Source: Folioceros fuciformis (lineage: Eukaryota; Anthocerotophyta; Anthocerotopsida; Anthocerotales). From it: a DNA stretch of 28,520 nucleotides. Location of the stretch: positions 28,153 through 56,672 of the forward strand of contig JBNGIO010006327.1 in NCBI GenBank assembly GCA_049999805.1, in the 5' to 3' direction. The position numbers and the translations under genes were made by a program. The notes beneath the pieces are model-generated. The model made no database searches. It worked only from the letters and a program-made list of their open reading frames with translations, and was not told the DNA's origin. Of the stretch, positions 10,683 to 20,769 are shown piece by piece; the first letter of the stretch is position 1, and every line of letters starts with the position of its first letter.

Positions 10683-11520
10683 ATGGGAACCGTACTCCAC
10701 AATTACAACGTGGATATAAAAGAACGGGATAGATTTAATGGTTCTGACTACGACACATGGGAAGTTAGAATGGTCTCCATTTTTGATGAGGCATACTTGA
10801 TGGGAGTCGTCAATGGAACAATGGCCAAGGTCGTTCTTCACGCCGCCGGCTCAAACCAAAAGGATGTATACGATTGGAACAAACTAGAAAAAAAGGCTAG
10901 GAAACTTATCTTAGCTGGGTTGGAGAGGTCCATGCTCCACCAAGTGGATGGAACCAAAATTGCTGCCCAAGCGTGGGCACAACTCTCCAACTTATATCAA
11001 GCAGAGGACTTTGGGAACAATGGTCGTTGCTGTACGCAACCTGTTTTCCTTGCGGATGAAGGAGAGTGACAAAGTCACATCTCCACCTTCAGATCTGCAA
11101 GAGCTAAATTGTCCAACGCAAGCTGAAAAATCAACGAAGTTAAGGCAACTACAGTATTTCTAAATACCTTGCCCTCTAACTATCATGATTTCATAATCTC
11201 CCAAAACCCTAGGATTAGAGATGCTTAGAAAGCACTCAAGCAAGGAGGCACCGCTATAGTAGCAGTCGCAGGAGTACTCATTGAGGTACTCTCCACCTTC
11301 ATCCAAAACAACACCACACACCATGGTGCAAGACCCTCCAAGCCAACCTGGATCGTGTACGCCGGTAGAGGGCGAGGTAGAGGAAGACCTTTCCCACAAC
11401 GGTCGAATAGAACTCAAAACCGACCTCCACAACCGAGAGTCAATACCAAACAAAAAGGTAATTGCAACTGGTGTAGTATCCTAGGGCACTAGGGAAACAA
11501 ATGCCGGAAGAAAGCTTCTG
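10683..11520 (+). pseudogene. Gag of element A (frameshifted, stop in zinc knuckle)
   Basis: Copia-type capsid/nucleocapsid polyprotein remnant. From the ATG at 10683 the product starts MGTVLHNYNVDIKERDRFNG and continues with YDTWEVRM, the N-terminal capsid signature of plant copia Gag. A frameshift near 11010-11030 moves the capsid frame (VRNLFSLRMKE continues in a different frame). Later an RG-rich basic linker (GRGRGRGRPF) leads into a CX2CX4HX4C zinc knuckle at 11464-11505. The codon after the knuckle His is TAG (11491-11493), so nucleocapsid is broken. Gag of B shares KERDRFNG but is otherwise clearly different. Confidence 0.85.
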
Positions 11521-12160
11521 GCATCTCACAGAAAGTCGCTCACCTTCTGCTTATGTCACATCATCCTCATTTAGAAATTGAATGCCAATGTCATCCTCAC
11601 CGATGATGCAATTGCGTCAAGCCACAAAACAAAGAGTAAGCAATCTAGGATACTGAAACCAAATCCACTATCCTACATAACACAGCAGGTGCGCAAAAAT
11701 CTGCCTGAAGCCACTGAGGTTTCAGCAGTAAGATTGAGAGTAATCTCAAAGAACAAGACAAACCTGTGTCATTCTTGTTTACACAAGTTTAATTACTTCC
11801 TTTCGTCTACAGATCAGCTACTAGTTGAGTTGTTTGATCTAGTTAGGTCGTCAACCTGCAACATTCGTAAACAAAGTCATGACATCAGAAATAGTGTAAG
11901 TGAGAACAGTAGAAGAATTGTTGCTCTCATTTTTACAAGTGCAGGCTATCCCTGTAGAACCACGATCTGTTACACATGAAATCCTTTTCGGTTGCACACA
12001 TCTGCAAGGATTAGGGAAACCTCACATCAACAAGATAGTACAAGTACCTGATCAAAGTAAGAAGGAAATGGAATGCTGCCAGGCTCCTCCCAAGGGAGGA
12101 AATCTAATCAATTTTTGAGCAAGATATCCTCGGATGTCATATTGTGCTCGAGGAGCATGA
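11521..12160 (+). other. Unassigned segment between A gag and B gag
   Basis: This should hold the A-B junction and possibly A's protease or B's 5' LTR and leader. I see no DSGA protease motif, no tRNA primer site and no sequence clearly matching the 3' end of B (18612-19256). Short ORFs (11578-11979, 11900-12118) carry no motif I recognise. Confidence 0.4.
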
Positions 12161-13294
12161 AACCCTAGTGGTCGAAGTGTAGGCCGGGGTACTGGGCTAG
12201 GAAGAGGCTCACCCATCTTAGATCCAAGCACTGGTCTCCCACTAGTCGTTGACCCCCCTGCATTGTCAACCACCTCCTCTCAGTCTAACATCAGCCAGGA
12301 TTCTCAACCTGCACATTCAGCACAGAGTGCACAATCTGTAGCAACAGATAGAGCCACAAGGGGAACCTTACTCGCACATGCCACTAGGGCTGCAATAGCC
12401 TCACAAGTAGTACGCACAATGGCACAACATGGAGCTGTAACCCATAACACCACAGTCAATAACTTTAAAATAGATTTTAAGGAAAGAGATAGGTTTAATG
12501 GAACCCAATTTGACGTTTGGGCTCTTAGAGTTCAAACCATCTTGAAGGAAAATGACCTCTGGGGTGTTGTCACAGGTATAGTCCCTAAGCCAACAGCTAT
12601 TGCTCCCCAAGTTGACATAGATGCTTGGGCCAAACAAGACCTTCGAGCACTTGGAGTGATACAAGCTGCCCTAGATGGATCCATGATGCATCATACCCAA
12701 GATGCAAATTCTACAAAGGACGTGTGGGACTCACTGTCCCAGATATACAGATTGACGAATGGTTCGTCCTTAGTAAGTGCCACAAGGGCATTTTACAACT
12801 GCAAAATGAAGGAATATGATTCAGTTGAGCAACATGTTCAAAAGTTTTGCATGCTTAGGTCAAAGCTGACCTCAAGTGGCACTAAAACAACAGAGATGCA
12901 AGCAGCAGTTGCGCTCTTACTATCACTTCCAAAAAGCTACCGAACCTTTGTCAGCAACCACAGTACGAACCTTCGTACAATAGCCCAGGCTACACCTACA
13001 GGCCAAGACCCTACAGTGGCATTATCGGATCTGATTGGAGCTCTCCTTGAAGAGGAGACAATCAGGCACGCTAGTAGAGGTGGACCATCCTTCAGAGGAG
13101 AGCCCTCAAACAGGGCCCTTTACGTAAATAAGGGTCCTTGTAGGCAACTATCTCAACAATCCTGGAACAATCAGACAAACTCATATGCAAGTAAGAAAGC
13201 TGGATCATCATCAACACCTACTAAGAAGAAGAAAGAGCCGTGCAATTGGTGCCTCATCCCAGGTCACTGGGAGGCGGAGTGCAGGAAGAAATAG
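12161..13294 (+). CDS. Gag of nested copia element B
   Basis: Copia Gag (capsid plus nucleocapsid), the longest intact retroelement ORF here. The frame is open from 12161 to the TAG at 13292-13294 without a convincing ATG at its beginning; a TGA precedes it at 12158 and an ATG at 12157 lies in another frame, so the N-terminus may be frameshifted. The 343 residues from 12263 contain an Ala/Ser/Gln-rich start, then FKERDRFNGTQFDVWALRV, DVWDSLSQIY, EQHVQKFCMLRSKL and LLSLPKSYRTF, all typical of plant copia capsid. A Lys-rich linker follows, then the zinc knuckle CNWCLIPGHWEAEC near the C-terminus. Unlike A's Gag its knuckle is intact. Base composition resembles the rest of B. Confidence 0.85.
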   Translation, partial: NPSGRSVGRGTGLGRGSPILDPSTGLPLVVDPPALSTTSSQSNISQDSQPAHSAQSAQSVATDRATRGTLLAHATRAAIASQVVRTMAQHGAVTHNTTVNNFKIDFKERDRFNGTQFDVWALRVQTILKENDLWGVVTGIVPKPTAIAPQVDIDAWAKQDLRALGVIQAALDGSMMHHTQDANSTKDVWDSLSQIYRLTNGSSLVSATRAFYNCKMKEYDSVEQHVQKFCMLRSKLTSSGTKTTEMQAAVALLLSLPKSYRTFVSNHSTNLRTIAQATPTGQDPTVALSDLIGALLEEETIRHASRGGPSFRGEPSNRALYVNKGPCRQLSQQSWNNQTNSYASKKAGSSSTPTKKKKEPCNWCLIPGHWEAECRKK

Positions 13295-13333
13295 GCAAAT
13301 GAGCCAAGGAGGACTGCACCTCCAGAAAGCAAT

Positions 13334-13699
13334 ATGGTCCAGCGCAAGACCAACACCCTTCTGGCAATTTACACTGTGTCTACACCTCAGTATCGCCATG
13401 CTTGGTACTTGGACTCCGGTGCCTCTTCACATATTTGCCACACACTATCAACATTTTCTGAGTATAGAAAAAACCCTAGAGGGCAAATTGTCTTACTAGG
13501 TGATGATCATGGCTTACCTATGGTTGGCATTGGCAAAGTGCCCATTCTCCTTAAGGATGGGACTACAGTCGACCTAATAGATGTCCTCCATGTTCCAGCA
13601 CTGGTCAAGAACCTTAATTCTGTTTACCTGTTGGACACTCAACATATGCTAAGCACCACATTTACTGGAGGGCAGTGTACAATAGTAAATACAAGGTAA
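13334..13699 (+). pseudogene. Protease region of element B Pol
   Basis: Aspartic protease domain that would process Gag-Pol. The active-site motif WYLDSGASSHIC is visible about 27 residues into the ORF, followed by the flap/strand pattern VGIGKVPI and DVLHVPALVKNLNSV typical of copia protease. The ORF ends at TAA 13697-13699 while the polyprotein homology continues downstream (LYQLD), so the polyprotein is interrupted. It is in a different frame from gag, separated by about 40 bp. Confidence 0.85.
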
Positions 13700-13708
13700 A
13701 AGAATAAA

Positions 13709-14850
13709 GTGGTAGCTATAGGCACTCTAGTGCACAACCTATACCAACTTGACATCACTTACAAGTTAGCCAATCCCACTGTCAATCTGAGTCATGCTCA
13801 GCAAGCTGAAAGGGATACAAGGCTCTGGCACTGTTGTCTTGGACACACTAACTTTGACAAACTTAAGTTAATGGTGGCCAACAATACCTTGTATCGTGGG
13901 AAGTTCATGATCAAGTTTGTTGAGAAGCAATTCTGTGAAGCCTGTGTTTTTGGAAAACACCATAGAGCACCATACAAGGATAGCAATCCTATGAGGGCCA
14001 CTCAGCTGCTGGAACTTGCCCACTCAGACTTATGTGGACCTATGTCCATTATGTCTTTTGGAGGTGCCAGATATATTCTCTCCTTCATTGATGACTAGAG
14101 TAGGTATATAGTTGTGTACCTCATCAAGCAGAAAAATCAAACACTGAGTTGCTTCATGGAGTATGTTACTTTTGCACAACGCCAAACTGGAGCTCTGTTG
14201 AAGACTCTTCACAGTGACAATGGAGGGGAGTACTGCTCTGAGGCTTTTGAATTGTTTTGCAAAAGCTAAGGTATTGCCAGGCAGTACACCACTCCTTATA
14301 CCTCGTCACAAAATCCAATTGCTGAGGTTAGTAACAAGCACATTCAGGAAACTGCAAAGTCCATGCTGAAGCAGGCAAGATTGTCCCCAAGCTACTGGCA
14401 GAGGTAGTTTCCACAGCTGCCTGTATTAGAAACAAATTGCCTACCAGTGTGTTTGCAGGAACAACTCCATTTGAGAGGTGGACAAATTATAAACCTCGTA
14501 TTAACCATCTTTGAATATTCGGCTCACCTGCGTATGCCCACTTATCCGAAGACCAGAGGGTGAAGTTAGATTACAAGGCAAGGGAATTTGTCTTTGTTGG
14601 CTACACAAAGGGCATAAAAGGCTACAAACTTTTTGACCCCGACACTCGTTTTATAACTCATTGTAGAAGTGTAGTGTTTCACGAGCAACTATTACTCACT
14701 TACCCAACAGAGGGAGCTGCCTCCATGCCAAATGATGATGCCTCCACAAGTCATTCAAATGACATGCTGGAACAGGAACAAGATACGTATGATTATCAAT
14801 CTATGACCTATCCTCTATCTTCAACATCTTCAGTGGGAGTACAACAATAG
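13709..14850 (+). pseudogene. Integrase region of element B Pol
   Basis: Strand-transfer enzyme that would insert the cDNA. The N-terminal zinc/GAG-pre-integrase part is seen as LWHCCLGHTNFDKL and CEACVFGKHHRAPY. The catalytic core is seen as AHSDLCGPMS, then SFIDD, then LHSDNGGEY with the second Asp, and the C-terminal FVFVGYTKGIKGYKLFDP with SVVFHE. Stops interrupt it at 14096-14098 (TAG), 14267-14269 (TAA), 14405-14407 (TAG) and 14512-14514 (TGA), and there is a frameshift between the last two. An acidic linker to RT follows and is itself broken by TAG at 14848-14850. Confidence 0.85.
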
Positions 14851-14895
14851 AATGAGTCCCCACCTATTCTTGTGTAGCCTCCTATCACCACACCA

Positions 14896-15856
14896 GTGCA
14901 GGAGGAAGTTAGTGTTTTTCCTGAAGAAGGTGAAAATGAAACAGATTGCTATGAACAGTCAATTACCCATGCTGCTGATGAAGTAGAAGTTGATGCGTCA
15001 ACACATGTGGAAGTGGAACCAGACCAGCCGCAAAGGAGTGGTCATAGGCATACTTCAAATCCTTCAGAGTGGAATACCCCACCTCTAACATACAGCACCT
15101 TCCTTGTTCAAGATGAAATCACTCCAGATATTTTGGGAGAACCTCTATCTTACAAGGAAGCTGTTATCTGCCTTGAAGCTGCCCATTGGAAGGTTGCTAT
15201 AGACTCAGAATATCAATCATTGCTGGACAATGGCACTTGGCAACTCGAGGACCTTCCAGTCTCGTGTAAGTGGGTATTTAAGAAGAAGCTTGCAGCAGAT
15301 GGAAGTGTGGCTCGGTTCAAAGCAAGGCTTGTTGCAAGAGGGTACAGCTAGGTAGAAGGGTTAGATTACACTGAAACCTTCTCACCTGTGGTTAGGGCAA
15401 CCTCTGTGCGCATCTTGTTTGCCATCGCAGCCTAGAGAGATTACGCCATGGAGCATATGGACGTAAAAACAGCTTTCTTGAACGGGACACTTGAGGAAAC
15501 AATCTATGTGTGCCAGCCAGAAGGATTTGTAGACCCTGCACACCCAAAGAAAGTGTGCAAACTTGTTAAGACCATCTATGGCCTGAAACAGTCACTTAGG
15601 GCATGGTACAAAAGGATTGACACATACTTAAAAAGGTCAGCTTTCATCCAGAGCGAGGCTGACTCCAACGTCTACAAATTAGAAGACAAGAATGGAGTGG
15701 TGTACCTTGCTCTGTATGTGGATGACGCAGTCCTCATTGCCAGCAATCCAACACTAATGGCAAAGGTTAAGTCTATTCTCACCTCAGAGTTCTCCATGAC
15801 AGATCTTGGCAAGCTAACTTGGTTCCTTGGCATAGAAATACTTTAGGATCGTGCCT
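14896..15856 (+). pseudogene. Reverse transcriptase of element B, 5' part (cut by insert C)
   Basis: RNA-dependent DNA polymerase. After an acidic linker the RT begins around WKVAIDSEYQSLLDNGTWQL, then [70 protein letters not shown] and the catalytic LYVDDAVL, ending with FLGIEIL. In-frame stops at 15349-15351, 15433-15435 and 15844-15846 are all TAG. The reading frame then runs into insert C at 15857 and resumes at 17757/17762. Confidence 0.9.
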
Positions 15857-16468
15857 TGTGGAGGCAAAACCCTGGGCACTGATTGCCAACGGGTTCCACC
15901 TTTAGTGGCCACACTTATCCCACTGTCGTTGAGACATTGGGTTTCGTTCCCACGAAGGAGCGATGGGGTTCCTTGCTGCTGTGGATGGAGGGTCGGACTT
16001 GATCAACTCGATGATGGATTCGAGGGCTCCCCTCCAGCTCCGATCAGGCGTAGGACAGGCCTCGCTGTCCGGAGGTCAGCTGCACCTCTCTCGGTGCCCA
16101 CAAATTTACTCCAGTCACTACAACGACCCTAACCTCTTAGATCTGCGACTTCCCTCACTCACTTCACTCACTCTCTCACTCCAGCACCAACACTAGCAAC
16201 TAACAATGACACCACTACCTTCTACAGTTCCCTATTGACTCCTCCTACTCGGCAAGAGTCACTAGACTAACCCCAAAGAAAAGAAAGAAGGGAACACACT
16301 CCCCTCTTGGATATCTCCTCCCCACAACCTTGCCAGATGCCATGAGACATGGCCGGCCTACAGCACTTGTCCAAGCAAGGAGCAAGAGTGGACAGGTCGA
16401 GAGAAAGACACATCCTTTACAATCAAGAGCTAGGGGCAAGCCCCTTCACCCTGGTCATTACACTTTGT

Positions 16469-16589
16469 GATCCTACCAGACACTATACAACCGGCAACAC
16501 GCTACCCGCAATCCTACCAGACACTGTACAGCCGGCAACACGCGGCTTGCGATCCTACCAGACGTTGCATAGCCGACAACACACTGCAG
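16469..16589 (+). repeat. Three tandem 41-bp units within insert C
   Basis: Units start RATCCTACCAGAC at 16469, 16510 and 16551; the first two are 41 bp, and the third is diverged and truncated. They share a CCGGCAACACGC-type core. Tandem subrepeats are common in long LTRs. Confidence 0.85.
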
Positions 16590-17220
16590 GTCCTAGACCA
16601 AGCAGGGACAAACCATAAGAGCTCGTGAAGAGAGGACCTCCAAGAGCTCACGAAGGGATAGACTGACTCCCAAAGTGAATGACTCCCTCCTCCTATAGGC
16701 TCACCTGATCGTATAGGAGCCTCTCTCTCTCTATGACTTCACCTCTCTCTAACTTGAGAAATATTATTTTAATAGCCTAGCCGGCTGTCACCAGCCACTT
16801 ATTTAGACTTCTAGCACAACTTGCCACCAATGAGCTCCTGGCCCTACCACCACAAGGATCTACCACCTCTTAGACTATCCTAAGACTTCGGAGGATGTCT
16901 GATCTTCAAAGATCTGTGGGCGCCGCCTCTTCCTTGCTGGATGGCCGCCCGATAAGTCTTCCCCTGGAAACTGTTCACCCTTGGTGGCTGAGCCAGCCTC
17001 TAGGGGAGGAGTATGAGAAGTGGGCCGGGAGAAATGCGCAAGAGAGGGGGAAAAGGAGGAGGAAGTGGCAACACCCGTAGCGGGACTGCAGATTGAGGAG
17101 GAAAACGGGACAGGAAATCAGCGGAAAGAAGAAGAAAGCAGGCCTGGCCGGGAAACGGCCGGATCCTGCAGCTCGCCTCAGCCTCCTCTCCTGCACACAT
17201 TCAATCCCATCACCCGTCGA

Positions 17221-17320
17221 NNNNNNNNNNNNNNNNNNNNNNNNNNNNNNNNNNNNNNNNNNNNNNNNNNNNNNNNNNNNNNNNNNNNNNNNNNNNNNNN
17301 NNNNNNNNNNNNNNNNNNNN
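17221..17320. other. 100-N assembly gap
   Basis: Exactly 100 Ns inside insert C, so the true length is unknown. ORFs reported across it are meaningless. The sequence just left is GC-rich and just right begins CCCACCACTTC. Confidence 0.99.
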
Positions 17321-17756
17321 CCCACCACTTCAACATGGCAGCCAAGCAATCAGCCAGCCTATCGTCAGACCCTGACCCCTGACACTGACATACCCAGATA
17401 CCCGTTCCTATGTTCAAACCATTATTAAATTATTATATTATTTTAATATTATTATATTATTATTTAACCATTTAATATTATATATCTTTAATTAATATTA
17501 AACTAATCACCCAACCCTATGGCCTGGTACCGAACCTTAACCTTCCCAGCTCTGGGACCAAACCTATACCCACTCTTATAACCAAACCAACTATTTCCTG
17601 GTCAATTAACCTAATTAGCACAAAGAAAAATAGGAAAAATGACCAGAAAATCAAGGAAAATTAGGGAAAATAAGTAGAAGAAGAAAATCAAACCATACCA
17701 CTATTAACCCTTTTTCAACCAAAACAAACTACTACCCCAAACTTTGGAGGTTCACA

Positions 17757-18611
17757 TGCCTCCCACACGGTTCTGATACACCAAGCACAATACATTTGTC
17801 AAATTCTGTCTAGGTTCGGGATGGGAGACTGCAAGCCAGCACTTACCCCAATGGTTGTAGAAGAGAAGCTAAGCAATCAGCAATCTCCAAAGACTGAAGA
17901 GGAACGTCAACAAATGGAAAAGGTTCCATATCGTTCAGCAGTGTGCTCACTAATTTACTACAAGAACTGGACACGTCCAGATCTGTCACATGCTGTGGGC
18001 ATTACATCATAGTTCCTTACCTGTTATGGAACATCACACTGAACAGCAGTTCAAAGGGTTATGCGTTACCTAAAAGGAACACCTAAGCTTGGATTGAAGT
18101 ACAAACAATGGCCAGAAAATTTATTACTCACATGCTTTTGTGATGCTGATTGGGCCGCTGACTCAGACACCCGCAAGCAATCTCGGCTAACTGCCTGCTG
18201 CTAGGAGCACATGAGTATGACTCTACAGCTATATCTTGGTACACCAAGAAGCAACAGGTGGTCGCTCTATCATCCACTGAAGCAGAATATGCAGCGACAG
18301 CCACTGCTGCTCAGGACATTGTGTATGCAAGGGAGCTGCACTCCTCACTTGGTGAAACACAGCATGCACCCACCTTGCTGTTATGTGACAACCAGTCAGC
18401 AATAGTGTTAGCACAAAATCCAGTGATGCATGCACGTACAAAACACATCGAGGTCAAGCATCATTTCATAAGGCAAGTGATCAGCAGTGAACAGGCTAAC
18501 CTACAGTATGTTCCAACAAATAGCAATGTATCTGATATCCTAACTAAAGCCCTAGCTAAAAACAAGCACGATAGATTCTGCAAGGCTATGGGGCTCGTTG
18601 AGGCTCCCTAG
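17757..18611 (+). pseudogene. RT 3' end and RNase H of element B
   Basis: Continuation after insert C: HQAQYICQILSRFGMGDCK then the connection region PYRSAVCSLIYY and TRPDLSHAVG, then RNase H with CFCDADWAADSDTRKQ, SSTEAEY, LLLCDNQSAI, TKHIEVKHHFIR and the terminal NVSDILTKALAK. The RNase H acidic residues (DADW, STEAEY, CDN) are all present. Stops at 18010-18012 (TAG) and 18040-18042 (TGA), plus a frameshift and TAG near 18200, break the frame. The last ORF (18258-18611) ends at the natural Pol terminus. Confidence 0.9.
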
Positions 18612-19256
18612 CTATCAAAAGTTCCCACAAGACAAGCACAGCACAAGTACAATAACTCATGGAGGTTCCTCAGCTACTCTTCAGCAACTCAGATACATGG
18701 AGGTGGTGCACCTATACCAAGGCTCTGCAAACAACTAACGTAGTGTTAGAACTCCAAGAAGAATACATGGAGGATAACAGCGGCAGTGGGAGCATACAGA
18801 AGTCCGATCATATTTGGTGATCAGCGGCCTTCTTCAGTAAACTCGCTACTGGCAGACATAAAACTTGTCCATGCAACTTGGGCAAGAAGCGGAAGGGAGA
18901 ATCTGGAGCAAGTCTGAGAGATCCCTACAGCCTGTGCCGATGAGCTTGAGCTGCCTTCAACTCCTTCTCAGTAGATTACACCCTAGCAAATTGTGCGCAC
19001 AGCGAGCACGGACTCTAGCGACGCATCACCGTAATCAGCAGCAGTAGAACCATCACCGACAACAAGAAGATTACTACCAGGAATTCGCAAGTTGTGGCAG
19101 CTAAAACTGGAAGTAACATGCGCGAGGACTGAAGCACACGAATATAAAGTAACATGCAGCCTGTCTAAGTGGGAGTGAAGAAATACCATACCTTGATAAG
19201 TTATAGTATTAAATAGCCAGGCTTTTAGGGTTAATTAATTTAATTAATTTAATTAA
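18612..19256 (+). other. 3' non-coding part of element B with candidate polypurine tract
   Basis: No coding motif. AAGTGGGAG at 19167-19175 followed by TG at 19176 looks like a copia polypurine tract plus LTR start. Only about 80 bp, partly (TTAATTAA)-rich (19230-19256), separates it from A's integrase, and I find no matching copy near 11.5-12.2 kb. The LTRs of B are therefore unresolved or truncated. Confidence 0.4.
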
Positions 19257-20425
19257 CGTAGATATAAAGGCCTATAAGTGGCATCTACGACTTGGACACC
19301 CGAGCAATGCCCTACTCCAGCAAGTGGCAAATTCTGACATCTACCTCGAGAAGATTGGACGTTTTCCTGATCCACCATTCTTCAAGACCTGCACCCTCAT
19401 GAACAAGAGATAGAACATGTTCCCATAGCATCAAAAAGATGAAAACAATTTATACTCAAGCTGGTTCACTCTAAAATAAGTTGTCCTATGAGTTCCTCCT
19501 CCTATGGCGGTGCAAGATATTTTCTAACCTTCACTGACCATTTCTCTAGGATGTGCTTCACCTATCCCTTAGAGTTGAAGAGCCAGACCTTTGAGACATT
19601 CAAGGTCTGGCTTGCCATGGTGGAGACACAAACTTCTCGCAAGCTCCATTGTCAGTGTTTGGACAATGGAGGGGAATTTGTGAACCACCTCTTCGATGAT
19701 TTCTCCAAAGATAAAGGGTATCACCCATCAATTCTCCATGGCTTACACTTCACAACAAAATGAAGTTGTTGAGAGACTCAACCAAACTCTTTAGCGCATG
19801 GCAAGGGCCATGCTTTGACATGCAAGCTTGAATGTCAGGTATTGGGTCGAGGCCATAGCCTTTGCCACATACTTGAAGAATAGGCTTCCATCTCACTCTA
19901 TTAATGGAAGAACACCCTTTGAGTTGTGCACAGGATCTAAACCATCACTCAAGCACTTGAAGGTTTTTGAATGTTCAGCCTTTAGCTTTATACCTGCAGC
20001 CAAGAGGAAGACATTCGAAGATCGGTCCAAGAAAGTGATTTGTCTGGGCTATGTAGAAGGCATGAAAGCCTACAAACTTTATAATCTAGTCGCTGGGGCC
20101 CTGACACATTCACACAGTGTTTACCTTTTTAGAAGAACCCTTGGTCCAACTTGATGTGTCTTCAACCCCTGGTTCAACTCCCATAGAAGAGAGTCCCTCT
20201 CAAGAGGACACTCACGATAATCCTCATTCTAACTTGCATGTTTCAAACAATATACCAATAGACACCCCTAATCCTCCGCCAATGCCTGCTCTTCCGCTAG
20301 TGCCCGCTCTTCCTCTAGCTCCTGCTGTCGTTGTACCCCCTCAACCAGCCTTGGTATTTGGGGATTTCCCTCTAGATCCTACTGAGGAGCCTCACCCTCC
20401 TCCTGTTACTACCCGTGAGCTTTGA
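19257..20425 (+). pseudogene. Integrase region of element A (resumes after nested B)
   Basis: The GAG-pre-integrase part is seen as YKWHLRLGHPSNALLQQV near 19276 and TCTLMNK, with TAG stops at 19411-19413 and 19426-19428 and a later TAA. The integrase core shows GGARYFLTFTDHFSRM and LDNGGEFVN (about 19500-19690). The C-terminal part is YWVEAIAFATYLKNRLPS, RTPFELCTG and LKHLKVFECSAF (19828-20100). A proline-rich linker to RT follows (20117-20425). Frameshifts near 19750-19830 and 20150 break the chain. It is a different lineage from B: the equivalent blocks differ in sequence while sharing family motifs. Confidence 0.85.
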
Positions 20426-20769
20426 CCTCGACACACTCTTCGTCCACCAACCAAATTTCATGGTATTAATTTCCGTCCTATTCGAGGTAGCGGGAGCTAT
20501 GGAGGGGAGCGTCAGGCTAGCATTCCAGTCGAGCTACCTCTTCTAAATCCTGGTGATGCCCCCCCTGCTCCTATCATAGAAGATAATAACATATCAGGAC
20601 AACCTCTCTCCACGGAGATGCACATGTTGCATAAGATTGCTGCATTTCTACCCTCCAGCAATACTATTTTTTAGCTTTTTCTAGAACATCAAAGTGAGAT
20701 ACAATGCGCTCTCCTTTCTCGTGTTCAAGCCTCTGAGCATATTGTCCTTGTAGACATTTCTCTATCTAG

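Larger units (their letters stand above)
15857..17756. mobile_element. Insert C: probable solo LTR inside the RT of element B
   Basis: Starts TGTGGAGGC and ends GGTTCACA, with TG...CA ends, and is flanked by the 5-bp target duplication TGCCT (15852-15856 and 17757-17761). Removing it with one TGCCT joins the RT frame of B exactly, with no base gained or lost. The 1,900 bp (100 of them N) contain no coding motif, primer site or internal LTR pair, which fits a solo LTR left by unequal recombination of a larger, unidentified LTR element. A non-autonomous element is the alternative. Orientation cannot be decided. Confidence 0.88.

Noticed and set aside
13334-15846. Several separate small genes for each ORF in B
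   Set aside because: The ORFs are consecutive pieces of one copia Pol polyprotein interrupted by stops and a frameshift.
16975-17428. ORFs of 111-124 codons across 17221-17320
   Set aside because: They run through 100 Ns and are artefacts of the gap.
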